A DNA stretch of 64,000 bases from Megamerina dolium (Eukaryota > Arthropoda > Insecta > Diptera > Megamerinidae), in assembly GCA_963854835.1 (NCBI GenBank), contig OY978526.1, forward strand, positions 23,156,334 through 23,220,333, given 5' to 3'. The first letter of the stretch is position 1, and every line of letters starts with the position of its first letter. The notes below the pieces were generated by a model, which saw only the letters and a list, made by a program, of their open reading frames with translations, did no database searches and had not been told where the DNA came from. A program made the position numbers and the translations under genes. Below are positions 47,478 through 60,479 of this stretch, piece after piece.

Positions 47478-48529
47478 ATTTTTAAGTAGTTCGATTTTGG
47501 GATTGACCAAATAATCCCTTCTTATTAAGGAAGTATACAGTTCATTTCATAAAAATCTCTTCATCAATGTCTTTCATAAATACTCTTCTTTGGTATTTCT
47601 ACTTTTTTTTTCAAAATTCGACATATGGTTCTATCGCCATTTATGCTCAAAATCACCCGTAGATTTATCTTCTACAGTGCTCTATGATTTTACCGTTTGA
47701 ATCGAACTCCTCAAATTTTCAAATAATTTTTATTTTAATTTCTTAATGATTCGACAAATTTTCACTGTGCAAAAGGTCTTCTTTTGAATAATTTTTTTCT
47801 TCTCTAATGACTAATTTCAATTGTGAAAGTGAGTTATTTTCCTGAACAAAATACCTTCTCGACCCGTTTGAGCAACTTTGCATTAATAAAACATAATAGA
47901 ATTATAACAATTATGAGTAAAAAAAGTACACAATAATAACAGAAATAACTACAAGAACGACAACAATAAACAATGTGGCTTTAATAAACAAACAAACAAA
48001 CAGAACAGAAACAGAAACAAACGAAGGAACGAATGAACGTACAACAAACGTAAAAGAGAATAAAAGTGAAAAGGAATCGCAATACCGCGGGCGTTTATTT
48101 TGTAACAAAGATACTCATAGCACATAACAGACGTATGTACTTTCTCACACTAAAACGGAAACAGGAAACATCACTTTCGAAAAAGAAAAAAAAAAAAAAT
48201 TAGAAGAACGAGCAACAACATTATTTCTATGGTTTTAAAAGCAAACAAGCTGCTTTTTGTAATAAATATTTTGGCTTTGTTGGTCTATATATGTCTGAAC
48301 ATCTCTCCTTCTTTTGAATATAAAATAAAAAAAGAAAATATGATTTGTATTTTGTATGCATAATGTATTATATGTACATGTGCATGTCTAAAAAGCTTTA
48401 ATGAGTTGTGAAAAAAAAAAATGTTATCGCATATGAACTATGTAGGTAGGTACATGTTAAATGATGGTAACAATATGTTATGTTTAACTAAAATGTCATT
48501 CAGTCAGTTATGCCAAGTAAACCATATTT
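47478..48529. other. Non-coding spacer
   Basis: AT-rich, with A-rich blocks near 47930-48060 and 48181-48200. No frame with a domain and no repeat end was recognised. Confidence 0.5.
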
Positions 48530-49835
48530 TCACATAGGTATAATTGGAAGAAAATAATCTCTTCAAATCATAAAAATTGTTGTTCCTAGAAAATACTTAT
48601 ATCTGATCACATTTCCAAATATTCATTTGAAGATATACTTTTGTATGGCAAGTAGGCGTGGATTTCATCCGAATACGTCCATTATCAAATTTGTACATTA
48701 AATAATAAATTTAATCATATGTATCGAGTTTCAGAATAATGCTATTGTATTTTAGTGCTCAAATTTTGAAAAAATATATTTTTAATACCATACTTTTGTA
48801 TGTGAAAGAGGCACAGTTTTAATCTGATGTAGCCCAATTTTTAACTCGACTATGAATTTGTAAAGATAATTATATATACGGAAGTTTAGCTTGATAACTC
48901 TGTAATTTCATTCACAAAATGTGAAAATATACGTCTGAAAACACACTTTTGTATGGGAGGTAGGCGTGATTTTCATCCGATTCATCCCAATTTCCAGCTC
49001 ATCTTTGAATAAGTTAAAGGAGTCATATATACCAAATATCAGCTTGATATTTTAATATTTTCAGTCGCAAAGTGTGAAAATATAGATTCGAAAACACACT
49101 TTTGTATAGGAGGTAGCCGTGATTTTCATCCGATTTACCCCAAATTCTAGCTATTTTACGAATAAGCTAAAGTAGTCATTCATATTAAATTTCGGCTTGA
49201 TAACTTTGAAATTTCGATTGAAAAATGTGAAAATATACATTTGAAAACACATTTTGGTATGGGAGGTAGGCGTAGTTTTTATATGATTCATCCCAATTTC
49301 CAGCTCGTCTATGAATAAGTTAAAGAAGTCATATATATCAAATTTCAGCTTGACATGTTAATATTTTCGGTCACAAAGTTTCAAAATATACATTTGAAAA
49401 CACATTTTTGTATGGGAGGTTGGCGTAGTTTTTATACGATTGTGTCAATTTTCACACTGGTGTACTAGCTAGTAAATATAATCATATGTTCCAAGTTTCA
49501 GCATAATTATTTTATATTTTCGCGTGAAAATTCATTTGAAAACCAAGTTTTGTATGGGAGGTAGGCGTGGTTATATGCTGATTACGCCCATTTTCAAAGA
49601 CGCCCGTTCGTTGGTGCAAATAATCATTTGTACCAATTTTCAGCTTAATCTCTGTATAATTACGGCACTTATTTTCACCGACATTCAAACAGGCAGGCAT
49701 ATAGAGACAGGTAAATGGAATCAAATCGTGATTTTGTTGAATAATATATAAGCTTGAACATTTCTGTCACTTTTACATATGGCTGTTACAAACGGCAGCA
49801 CAAACTCAATATACCCTGGATTCTTTCCCTGAACG
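48530..49835 (+). repeat. TR153 array, locus 6, most regular copy
   Basis: Plus-orientation units in which the GTATGGGAGG anchor or its variants lie at 48951, 49104, 49257, 49410 and 49552, giving spacings of 153, 153, 153 and 142. More diverged units lie before them (about 48640 and 48795). The right end carries the terminal module (TTTTCAGCTTAATCTCTGTA, AATTACGGCACTTATT, ACAGGCAGGCATATAGAGAC), then GGCTGTTACAAAC and CTCAATATACCCTGG near 49782-49820. Frames such as 49524-49751 are translations of it. Confidence 0.88.
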
Positions 49836-50396
49836 ATATATAAAAATAGACTGCTCTCCAATGAAAAAAAAAAAAAACCGAATTATGGTATATCGGTTTG
49901 TCAAGCCGACATAGAGAATCCTTTAGCTTTGGTAAAGTTGAACAAAACAGGAAAAAACACAGATTTTTGTATAAGCCTTTGAGCAGCAAATGTTTGTGTT
50001 TGAATATTCAATTTGTGTAATTTTTCTGTAACTCAAAAAAAAAATTAACTTTTTCCCATTGCCATTTAGTGTACATTACAAAGTTACATCTGGTATTGAG
50101 TAGTGCAAGATTTTGTGCATATATATTTATAAATTTATAAATGCAGTACCTATTAGTTGAAAATTAGTTCTATAGAAGCTGTAACATGCATGACACACAG
50201 ATTGCTAATTAAAAACAAAAATAGCATAATAAAATTCAGAGCATCGCCAAAAAAAAAAAAACGGAAATTAATTTAAAAATATTGCATTAAGCTGGAACAA
50301 CAACAACAACAATCACCGAAGTTATACACTTGCTGCTGTTCGCTGATATTGTAGCATTCAATATGTTCCTACGTAAGTATGTAAAGTATATGTTCA

Positions 50397-50429
<33 letters not shown>

Positions 50430-51110
50430 TACGCCATTATGAATGCAACTCACATGCATTTTAATGAGTTAAATTCATGATGGAATTACACAAGATATGA
50501 TATAATGTAATGGAACAACAGAAAAAGTAGCAGCAACAGCAACAACAACAACAACAATATGTTTGTAAAAACATATAAAAATGACGCTACACACGAATCA
50601 GGACTATATAGTTTTTACAAGGATTTAACTTTTTCCAAAACACTAAAGATAATACTGACGCACCGACAGTGTATGTAACATGAACAAAAAAATTAAAAAC
50701 GAAAGCTTGCAAACGATATGAAAAACAAATAAAAGACTGAAAGCAAATGCAAAACTTTTGCACATGCATTTGTTCAAATTTCGTCTTTACAAAATAACAA
50801 AATGTCAAAAAGTGTGATGGCAATGAAAATGTGTTGGTAAGAAATTTCTGCATAGAAGAAGGATACAAATGTGGTATGAAGCAGTATGAAGAAAAGAATG
50901 TTGAAATTCAGTTGATCAGTCGGTCCATTGGCATGAGTAAAAGTATTTATTTATTTCTTCATGTTTGTCGTACTGCTACTACTACTATTGTTGCTTATTC
51001 ATGCTGTCATCATTGTCATCGTTCTTTTTTTTTTGTCCGCCCTACTGCACAGTGTCACAGTTACCTATATCGTGTAGCATATTCAAAAGTTTAGATACCC
51101 ACGATACGCT
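49836..51110. other. Microsatellite-containing spacer
   Basis: Contains A runs (49864-49876, 50248-50261), ACA runs (50297-50312, 50530-50557) and a GT tract at 50399-50427. The frames at 50587-50868 and 50831-51094 have no domain. No gene was recognised. Confidence 0.5.
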
Positions 51111-52085
51111 ATACAAATAGACAAACATACTGTTGAAAATTTTAGTTTTTGTACTGGAGATAGGCATGGTTATCATTCGATAATGCCCATTTTAAATATA
51201 CTCACTCATTGATAAAAATAATCATATGTGCCGAATTTCAGCCCTATAGCTTTATATCTTCATGCGCAAATCATTCAAACATATATTCGAAAGGATACTT
51301 TTGTATGAGAGGTAGGAGTGGTTTTCGTCGGATTACCTTTATTTTCAAAGATATTATTGAATTGCTAAATATAATCATATATAATGAGTTTCAACTCGAT
51401 AGCTTTATATTTCCATGAACATCTCATACAAACATAGCTTCGAAAACGTACTTTTGTATGGGAGGTAGATGTAGTTTTCGTCAGATAATCATTATTCTCA
51501 AACATATTATTTAACTAGTAAATATAATTATATATACTAAATTTCATCTCGATAGCTTTACATTTACGTGCTCAAATTGTTAAAATATACATTTGAAATC
51601 ATACTTTTGTATGGAACATGTACGTGTTTTTCAGCCAATAACGCCCATTTTCGAACTTGCTCATACATTAGTAAATATAATGTTGTTTGTCAAGTTTGAA
51701 CTATTTTACATCATATTTTCAAGCGAAACGTGTGAAAACATGTATTTGGAAGTAGATGCTTGTATGAGAGGTGCGCGTAATTTTTATCCGATTGAGTTCA
51801 TTTTTGCACATATGTATTCTCTGTTAAACCGAACTATATTTATGGAATTTCAGTTCAATTGCTTAATATTTATGAGCACAAAGTACTAAAACATTTTTAC
51901 ATCCAAAGCATACTTTTCTATGGGAGCTAGGTGTAGTTTTAGTTCGATTACGCCCATTCTCAAACGCATTCACATGTGGGTAAAAAAAGTCATATAGATC
52001 AATTTCCAGCAAAATTGCTTAATAATTACGGAAGTTACCATACAATTCGACTTGAATAGACAAGACTGAGACAAGTATTGAATAT
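51110..52085 (+). repeat. TR153 array, locus 7
   Basis: Plus-orientation units with the GTATGGGAGG anchor or its variants at 51151, 51303, 51456, 51609, 51772 and 51918, giving spacings of 152, 153, 153, 163 and 146. The terminal module follows: CAATTTCCAGCAAAATTGC, AATAATTACGGAAGTTACCA, then AATAGACAAGACTGAGACAA. A frame over two units (51593-51889) is a repeat translation. Confidence 0.85.
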
Positions 52086-52471
52086 CACTGTGCGTTAAAT
52101 AGGGATAGAAATATGTTATCAAAGCCAGATTTTAAAATAAAAATGATTTGTTCAAAGTTTCGTACCTCACAGATGATTCTTGTAATTTTTTCCACCAATT
52201 ATATAACGACGAAACACTGTGCATCGCATTAGTGGGTTGAAAATGTTGTGAATATACAATATAAAAATTCCTGTTCGTAGTTTATGAAAAACATTTTATG
52301 TCAATGTCGTTGTCGTATGTACATGTATGTGTCGGTTCTCCACCTTTTTCTCTCGTACATACATATTATATTTACAAAACATATAAGAATGAGTGTGGTT
52401 GATGTGGTATACGCGTCTCGAATTGTAAATTAGTAAGTAAATGTATTCTACATATACATATGTGAATGCGT

Positions 52472-52504
<33 letters not shown>

Positions 52505-53147
52505 TGTGTCTATAAGGCAAGTGTCTGCTTTCTACATTTACAATTTTTACGTGCTTTTATTAAACGAAACAAACAGGAGTAACTGCAACAACAGCAACAA
52601 ATACAATATTATATGATTTCATTTCATGATAATGGTCGTAGTCACAGTGTAGTCAATCACTGATGGGTGGTTATATATTCTTATGTGTATTGGTTTCTTA
52701 TACCTATGTCTGATAATACATGTATAATAACCACAAAAATTATTGTTGTCATTAAGGCTTATGTTCTATTTTCGTCGGAGTACAGCCACCATCAACATCG
52801 TCAATACTATGAGAATACTTATGCGTACGCCAGCTCTTCCACAATACGATAGGTGACATCTTGTGGTTAAATGTGGTATATAAAAATATCATACAATCAT
52901 TAAATTAATAAACTAGACAACGTCGCGACATTTGTAATGAGCGAAATGATCAAATTAAGGAAATAGTAAATTAATAGAAAGAAATTACAAGTAATGTTGG
53001 TAGGTATTGGCAAAAGATAAAGTTCAAAATATATATTTTTTTTTTGTAGTGAATCTCTTTGTGATTCTCTAGTCCATCGCTAATTATTATAAATTTCAGA
53101 AAAATTTCAATAATTGCATATTTCAATTTTTATGACAATTACACAGT
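52086..53147. other. Microsatellite-containing spacer
   Basis: Includes a GT tract at about 52473-52502 and AACA runs near 52585-52600. No gene or transposon end was recognised. Confidence 0.5.
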
Positions 53148-53212
53148 GGTTGCCGTAGCTCTTACTTAGTCCGTTGCCTTCTGATCCATAGGTTCTGGGT
53201 TTAATCACTCTA
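53148..53212 (+). mobile_element. SINE head fragment
   Basis: The sequence TGCCGTAGCTCTTACTTAGT, then CCTTCTGATCCATAGGTTCT and GGGTTTAATC matches the tRNA-like head of the SINE family, including A-box and B-box regions. The body is missing. It could be a truncated SINE or an independent tRNA relic; the CCTTCTGATC and TAGGTT words favour the SINE. Confidence 0.65.
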
Positions 53213-53429
53213 AAAAAATTGAAATATTCATAAAAAATGCATCGAATTTTTCCAATTTTTTCACCGGCATAATTCCCTTTTTCTTTATTAGTTATGGGAT
53301 AAGGAGATCATTAGTAATTAGATTGTATTATATGGGTCCAACAGAATTTGTATAGTTTCTTAAAAAATAAGTGGACCAACAAATGATATCGATATGGTGG
53401 GCATCACATTGACGTCAAAGTTCACAGCA

Positions 53430-55135
53430 ATTCGAAAAAATTGAAAAATGCCCACAGCTACGCAGGAGTGCCGCCCTAGAGGGATAAAATATATGGCCGA
53501 CCTGCATTAATTGTTTTCTCTTCTAAATGTTTTCCAAATACAATCTCACTTTCTCCACTCCTTAGAGGGCTCGACTTTTTTTTTTAAATCCATAGGTGCT
53601 CGAGGTGTCAAATATATGACCAAACTAGAATCTCCCATGGTGCTGTGAAATCTGTGACTATAATCTATTCATATTCCTAAGAAGGATCCCCTACAAAGTT
53701 GTCGTTTTTGTAAAATGTACTCCCAAAATGTCCAAGGTTCCCATGGAGAGGTAAAATATATAACTAACTTTCCATTCATTTTTGCTACCCAATATATTCT
53801 CCAAAGATACTTATTTTCTATCTTTACGTTTTTGGAGGGTTACCCTACAAAATGAATCTATGAACAATAGAAAATTGAAAAATAATAAATTCGAATCGAT
53901 GACCGACTTTCATTAATATATTCTCCTCAACATTTTTTCCAAAAGTGTGTACCCTTTATCTTCACGCTTTAGTGGGCTCCCCTACAAAATCGGTTATTTT
54001 ATAAAAGTCACTCCCAAAGCTCTCAGGCTTCACATAGAGACGTAAAACATAGGACAAAACCTTTTTTTTTGCAACCCAAAATGTTTCGCGAGCATTCTTA
54101 CTACTTATCTTTACACTTAGGGGAATCTCAACTGTAAAATGAACCAAGAAACATCTGCAGTTTCTCGCTTCTAGAGTGGTGAAGTTCATAACCAACCTTC
54201 ATTAATATTTCCTCCTTAACATTTTGTCCAAAGATATGTACTCCTTATCTTCACTCTTTAGGGGGTTCCCCTACAAAATCGGTTATTTTATAAAAGCCAC
54301 TCCCAAAGCTCCCAGGGTTCACATGGAGAGGTAAAATATATGACAAAACCCCTTTATTTTTGCAACCCAAAATGTTTCGCGAGCATTCTTACTCCTTATT
54401 ATTACACTCAATGGAGCCTCACCTATAAAATGAACCTAGAAACATCTAGTCCAACATTTTGTCTAAAGATATGTACTCTTTATCATCACTCTTTTAGTGG
54501 AGTCCCCTACAAAATCGGTATTTTCATAAAAGTCACTCTCAAAGCTCGCAGGGTTCACATGGAAAAGTAAAATATATAACAAAACCTCTTTTTTTTTGCT
54601 ACCCAAAGTTTTTCGCGAGCATCCTTACTCCTTATCATTACACTTAAGGGAACCTCACCTATAAAATGAACCTGGAAACACCTGGAAGTCAAAAAATAAG
54701 CCCATAGCTGCCTAGGAATCACTTTTAGAGTGGTGAAGTTTATGACCGACCTTCATAAAATTTTTCTCAACATTTTTTTCAAAGGTGTGTTCCCTTTATC
54801 TACACTCTTTTAGTGAAGTCACCTACAAAATCGGTATTTTTACTCACTCACTCCCAAAACTTGCAGGGTTCACATGTAGAGGTAAAATATATGATTCATT
54901 CCCATTAATTTTTGCTACCCAATATTTTTCCAGAACGTACATACTCCTCATCTTTATTCCTTAAGGAGGATCCCGTTCGGAACGAACTTAAAAACAACGC
55001 CCTTAGAGCAGTAAAATGTCTAATCAACTGCCATTACATTTTCTGCCACAACGTTTCCACACAAGTATCTGCACTCCATGAGAGACTCCCCCACAAAATT
55101 GAAATTTTTATCAAACTCGGGTAAATTCGGGAAGA
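53430..55135 (+). repeat. TR-B array, locus 2, dimeric tandem repeat
   Basis: Two monomer types alternate. Type A carries CCCTACAAAATCGGT, CACTCCCAAAGCTC and AGGGTTCACATGGAGAGG (near 53980, 54268, 54504 and 54820). Type B carries ACCTATAAAATGAACC and AAACATCT (near 54128, 54420 and 54655). The monomer is about 140-150 bp and the dimer about 290 bp, except where part of a B unit is deleted near 54445-54460. Conserved linker words are CCTCAACATTTTTTCCAAA and CATTAATTTTTGCTACCC. The frames here are incidental. Confidence 0.85.
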
Positions 55136-56918
55136 AAAATACCAGGGAATCATTGCTATTTGTGTTGCATTTAGAAACTATTTAAAATTGGAATGGAACT
55201 AAATCAGATAAATGCCTACTTATTCTAGAACTTCACAAATCGCACTGTTTTCCATATTTTACGACTAATGCGGAGTCAGAACTTATATTATAAACAATTA
55301 ATAATATATTTTTCCTTTGAGATTAAACATTTAAAGGCGTTCATTTTACGATATATATAGTTAGAGAGTGTGTGTGTTAGCAAAGCCATCCTTAGCACGT
55401 GAGGAAAACCAAGCATGGCATAATGATTGGCTCTATGTTTACTATGATGAAAGCAAATTTCCAATGAAACTTTCCTTACATTGTAAATGTTAGGTATTAC
55501 AATAAACTTTTCTACAAATATTCAAGAATATTTGGTACTTCGCGGAATTGTCTGTTGTTCTAATAGGAGAATTTATTTTCATACAACTTTCCACACAGAA
55601 AATGTAACATCAGGTGGAAAAGTTTCTAAATTAAAATATTCATCAAACATTTGCATATAATATGGTTATAACTTCCATGCGTATGACTAAGCATATCCTA
55701 TGTCAATATATACATATCGTTACTAATATCAATTTAGTATTCATTGTCTGATATGCTTGTTGTACGATGTGTTGCTGCGCTATTGACAAACATTATGTAG
55801 AAATTGTATTTGCTAAATTCATTAAATTATTAATACTCGTATAGTCTCGTTATCCTGATGATTGTTGTTGTTGCTGTTGGTGTTCGTATTCAAATCAAAT
55901 ACAATCGAATCGAATATGAGAGAGCAATGAATTATTGCATTTCATTATCATCAACAATCTCATCGCACATAAATAAAGACTTTCATTTTTTTTTTTATAA
56001 ATCCTCTTCACAGACACAAATACATATATGTGTATATATATGTATTTGTGTGAAAATACAAATAAATAATAACAATATTACTTAAAGTGTTTGTGTATCT
56101 GTATGTGTGTATATGGATTCATAATAGCTGGCAGACAATAAACAATATTTTTTCGTGCTCATCACAAAAGCAAAATAAAAAAAAATTAAAAAAAAAAAAC
56201 AAATTAAATAAATAAATGAATAAAATAAATAAAAATTTTTATGGAAAACAGCAAAAAGCTATTGAACGAATGAATGAACGAAAATTGCTGCTGACTCAGC
56301 AAATAACATAAATTTTACTCAACGTAAATGTTGTCTGCATCTACGACTGTGTGTGTGTGTGTGTGTTTGTGTGCGTACGCATTTGTATGGGCGTACGTGC
56401 GTAGCTACAAATATGCATATACGTATGTACATATGTGATGAGCATGTATATAAATATGTGTGTGTGTGTGTGTATAAATACATATTCAAATATTCGCAAT
56501 TCTATAAATATATATGTATACAGATACAATCATAAATATAAATCAATCACACTTGCACGCACTCACACAAACACACATTATATGTATATGTGTGGAGTGT
56601 GAAAATTCGCCATAATTTCGCATCACCAAAGGGAAATGCAACACAATATGTATATTGTTGACTCTTTGTGTATGAATGGGTGTGTGTTGTTGTTTTAATA
56701 AATATCAACGCTGATATTTTAATTTCTTCTCAATATATTCTCACAATATATTTCTATACATTGCATACATATGGGCGTTTCCGAGGTAACGGATGTGACA
56801 TGCCTAAACATCAAACCTGAAGTAACGTAAAGAAAGAATGTGATACAAATATTTGATTGTTTTACAGGACTAAATGAGTACAATAATAAATTTTAATCGA
56901 AATATTGAGCATTCTACT
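55136..56918. other. Microsatellite-rich spacer
   Basis: Contains a GTT/GCT run near 55862-55880, an A-rich block at 56175-56245, GT tracts at about 56349-56368 and 56457-56474, and ATATGTATAT words. The frames at 55858-56085, 56341-56529 and 56353-56535 translate such tracts. No gene was recognised. Confidence 0.5.
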
Positions 56919-56933
56919 CTTTATTTTGTGGTA

Positions 56934-57436
56934 CTTACTTACTTACTTATGTGGCCATAACAACCGAATATCGATTTAGGCCGAAAATAACATGCTTCGC
57001 CAGCCATCTCTGTTCTTCGCTAGCTGGCGCCAGTTAGAAATTCCAAGCGCCGTCAGGTTCTCCAGTACTTGGTCTTTCCACCGGAGGTTTGGTCTTCCTC
57101 TTCTGCGCCGTCCTCCAGCGGGTTCCGAATATAACACCTTCTTAGCTGGAGCGTGTTCTTCCATTCGCTCGACATGACCTAGCCAGCGCAGCCGCTGGAT
57201 TTTGATGCGCTTTACTATGTCAATATCGGCATACAGCTCGTAAAGCTCATGGTTGTACCTTATTCGGTACTCGCCACCAACGCAAATAGGTCCAAAGATC
57301 TTGCGTAGGACTTTTCTCTCGAAAACTCTAAGCATTCGCTCATCCGAGGTGGAAATTGTCCAGGATTCAGCGCCATATGTTAGGACAGGCATGATGAGAG
57401 ACTTGTAGAGTGTAGTTTTCGTTCTTCGAGAGAGGG
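56934..57436 (-). mobile_element. 5'-truncated RTE copy, nearly identical to the complete one
   Basis: This 503-bp copy corresponds to the last 139 or so codons and the 3' end of the complete RTE. It ends with CCACATAAGTAAGTAAGTAA on its sense strand. The 15-bp direct repeats CTTTATTTTGTGGTA (56919-56933) and CTTTATTTTATGGTA (57437-57451) differ at one position and are its target-site duplication. Only a handful of differences from the 15-16 kb copy are visible, so the insertion is recent. Truncation of this kind results from incomplete reverse transcription. Confidence 0.93.
56976..57392 (-). pseudogene. RTE polyprotein, C-terminal fragment
   Basis: This 138-codon open frame is equivalent to residues 855-992 of the complete RTE protein and starts at the internal MPVLTYGAE methionine. 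It differs from the complete protein at about five positions (for example AE-A-W to AE-S-W, and KRGRP to RRGRP). It contains the RWLGHVERM and RGRPNLRWKD motifs but no reverse transcriptase catalytic residues, so it cannot act alone. Confidence 0.9.
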
Positions 57437-57451
57437 CTTTATTTTATGGTA

Positions 57452-57890
57452 TCAATCAATATAAGACGGTCACTAATGTGACAAAATATGGAAGTGAATT
57501 TATCGCGTCTGTGTTGAATATCAAATACAGCGTCCATAACCCAAGGAATGCCAATATGCATTTTGTGTGAGCACAGGGTGCCACAGTGATTGCTTTTACC
57601 GATGCTCTCGTCATTCAAAAATCATTGTGGAATATGTTCGACGATTATGATAACGGTCAATATAAGCAAAGAAGTGCTAAAATTGAGCGCACCACAAGGT
57701 ACTGAAAATTTAACTACGGTTGCCATCAGTTCTATTTTCAATTATTTGTATATTCTTTTAGAGGTTACTTATGTTAATTCCAAAACCAAGTTTCATCTTA
57801 AACAACCCATAGTAAAAACTTACCAGCCGCATATTTTGGGAACTCGTTGTGGTCACTTTTACCGGATTGAAAAGGACAGGAAGAGAAGTC
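57452..57890. other. Unassigned spacer
   Basis: This less AT-rich stretch lies between an RTE copy and a TR-B array. A short frame with a KYGSEFIA-like peptide near 57490 slightly recalls copia-type RNase H sequence, but nothing around it supports that. No gene is called. Confidence 0.4.
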
Positions 57891-58435
57891 TTGCCTAGCA
57901 AACGAGATATACATTTCATGACGTATTTGGGATTGGTGCATTCGAATCCAAGGTCTTTATTTCCCTTCCTAACTTCAACTAAAAGGCTGAGAAAATCATT
58001 ACAAAACCCAGAATCGCCCCAAAAGAGGCAAAATGTATGACGGAACCCCACTAGATTTTACATCTCAATATTTCTGCTGAACTGACTTATCCTCTATTTC
58101 TAATCCTTAAAGCAGCTGTCTCACAAAATTGATATTTTTATAAATTTCTCCACAGGCGTTTCAAGAATATGCGGAGGTGAGTAATAGATATGACCAACCA
58201 CAATTAGTTCTTACTCCTCAGCATTTTTTCTAAACATACACACCCCTCAAGCGTTATCCTCTACAAAATGCATATAAAAACACTTCCAAATCTACAAATA
58301 AATCTTCGCTGTCGAAGAATCATACCTGGAGTGCATAAATATATAAGCGATTATTAATTTTTGCTCACAAATATTTCTGCATAACAAACTTACCCTCAAT
58401 TTCCTCTACTTAGGAGGGATTCCCTACAAAATTTA
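57891..58435 (+). repeat. TR-B array, locus 3
   Basis: Diverged units with GTATGACGGAACCCCACTAG, TGTCTCACAAAATTGATATT (near 58110), TCCTCTACAAAATGCATAT (near 58257) and ATTCCCTACAAAATTTACA (near 58418). Spacing is about 150 bp. The last unit is cut at about 58436 by a LINE remnant. Confidence 0.7.
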
Positions 58436-59200
58436 CAGCCGGATTTGTTGGACCAAGATTTCGGAGAGCAATCGCAATTGGGGAAACAGCTTCCATCTTT
58501 CAGGCGGACGTTCATGCCTTAGAGATATGTGCGAGAGAACGCACCCGTGGGCCACCCGTGGTACCAAAATATGCATCCTCTCGGACAGCCAGGCGGCTCT
58601 AAAGTCCCTGGCAAAATTCTCGTTTCAATCGAGGCTGGTTTGGGAATGTTTTAAACTTCTCAATGCCCTGGCAGCAGAGAATCCTGTCACCATCATGTGG
58701 GTGCCGGGACATGAGCGCCACGATGGAAACGAATTGACTGACTCCCTTGCAAAGGGGGGCGAAAGAACTCCTTTCATTGGACCAGAGTCCTTCTGCGGGG
58801 TTACAAACAGTTTCATAAACAACTTGATATGTGAAAGGGAGAAACGGCATCTACTCGACTACTAGAGAGCCCACACGGGCATGCGGCAGTCGAGGGGACT
58901 TGTTAATCCTGCACATGTTAGGGTAGACACTGTTCGCAACCTCAGCAGAAATGACTCTGTCATGAAGAGCAGGAAACACCGCAACATATTCTATGCGACT
59001 GCTTAGCGGTGGCTAGACAAAGACTTGGTTACCTAGGTAATGATATTTTGACTCCAAATCACATAGGTAAGATCAAGTCCACAGCAATTATAAGATTTGT
59101 AAATAGTCTAGAATTGTTTTAGTTGGGCAATAGGCGCGCAAAAGATCCACAAATGCCTTTCAGGCATTGAAATCCTGAATAAGTAATAAATTGAAAATAA
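58436..59200 (+). pseudogene. LINE remnant with RNase H domain, second family
   Basis: The plus strand reads FVGPRFRRAIAIG, then SIFQADVHALEICARE in one frame. After a frameshift near 58535 it reads ICILSDSQAALKSL, IMWVPGHERHDGNELTDSLAKGG (58527-58865 frame) and a stop at 58861. Downstream, in another frame, HEEQETPQHILCDCLAVARQRLG resembles the cysteine/histidine-rich end of I/Loa-type LINE proteins. The 3' region has a small hairpin, AATGCC-TTTCA-GGCATT, near 59153-59169. The reverse transcriptase is missing, so this is a dead 5'-truncated copy lying directly against a TR-B unit. Confidence 0.8.
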
Positions 59201-60090
59201 AATTGCTACACCCTGTATATAGTAAATATACATATATATTTATGAATACCTTATATGCTTTTATAAATATATACTTTTTTTACATGTATTTGCACTATTT
59301 TAATTATTATAATTGTGATTGTTCACTTACTCATACAATCACTCAACCATTCATACATTTACACATACTATGACAGTTCAAATATTTATGCATATCTACT
59401 TTTACATATATGAGACGAGTACAATATTCATACGATGTGATTGCATCTCATTGCTAAAAATTGCAAACCTAAAAGTCACTCAAATTAATGAATGAATTGT
59501 CATACGCCCGAAAATATGCAACAATTTGTGAATGTAAAGCACTTGTATTGTAGAAATAACTCTTGTAGTTAGTTATTTTAGTGTTATCATCACATATTCA
59601 CTTTTAGTATGTACGCATATGACAGCTGGGTGTGTCAGTGTGTGTGTGTGACGGAATTGGTATTAAAGTGTTAATTTTTGTTATTTTTCGAGTTTATAAA
59701 CAAGACAACCAACTACATTAAAATGAAATAAATTCCGGTTTATCGTCAGTAATGTTGTTGCTGTTGTTGCTGTTGTTGTTGTTGTTAGCATTATTATTAT
59801 TATTATTATTATTGCTGTTGTCGACAATGTGAAGCATATTGTCGTTAGTGTTGGCAACATGTAATATGACGCCATTAAACAAACAATTCAACATTTGAGC
59901 TGCGTTGTACATACACACTTAGATGGATCGATAGATGAATGGATGGCAATAATGTAAATATTATCATAAAATATATGTATGTGCATATAAATATTCATAT
60001 GTGTATGTGTATACTTATGTATAATGTGATTTAGAGTGGAGTGAAGTTTAGTGGTTATATCTATATTTATAGTGGTTATATATATATTTG

Positions 60091-60124
<34 letters not shown>

Positions 60125-60479
60125 TTATGCGGAGAAAATATGTACATTTGGTGGCAATCAAATTTAAGTTTTACTATTTTAATTTATCATCGTTTTTAGT
60201 GTGCTTAAGATACATTACGTATTTAAGTTGAAATTACACTCTATGAAAACCGCTAAATTCTTATTAGGACCACCACAATCACATTGTGAAGTGCTGATAA
60301 CTCATCAGCAATACGAATAATTTCAATTTGCATCAATTTTTCAATAGTATCAAAGCAGCTGATTTTCTGAAAATATGTGTGTGCATTTGGGTAATTCGTG
60401 GTAAACCATAACATTACAAGTTCAAAGTACTTCTAGCCGAGAAAATTTTGCATGTTGGATTTGAACACAAATTATATTA
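59201..60479. other. Microsatellite-rich spacer
   Basis: Includes TATATA words near 59228-59270, a GTT/ATT run at 59753-59815, ATGTATGT and GT tracts (60091-60122). Frames such as 59681-59875 translate the trinucleotide run. No gene was recognised. Confidence 0.5.

Noticed and set aside
57452..57700. KYGSEFIA-like peptide considered as a copia-type RNase H fragment
   Set aside because: A match of a few residues only, with no neighbouring motif readable in any frame.
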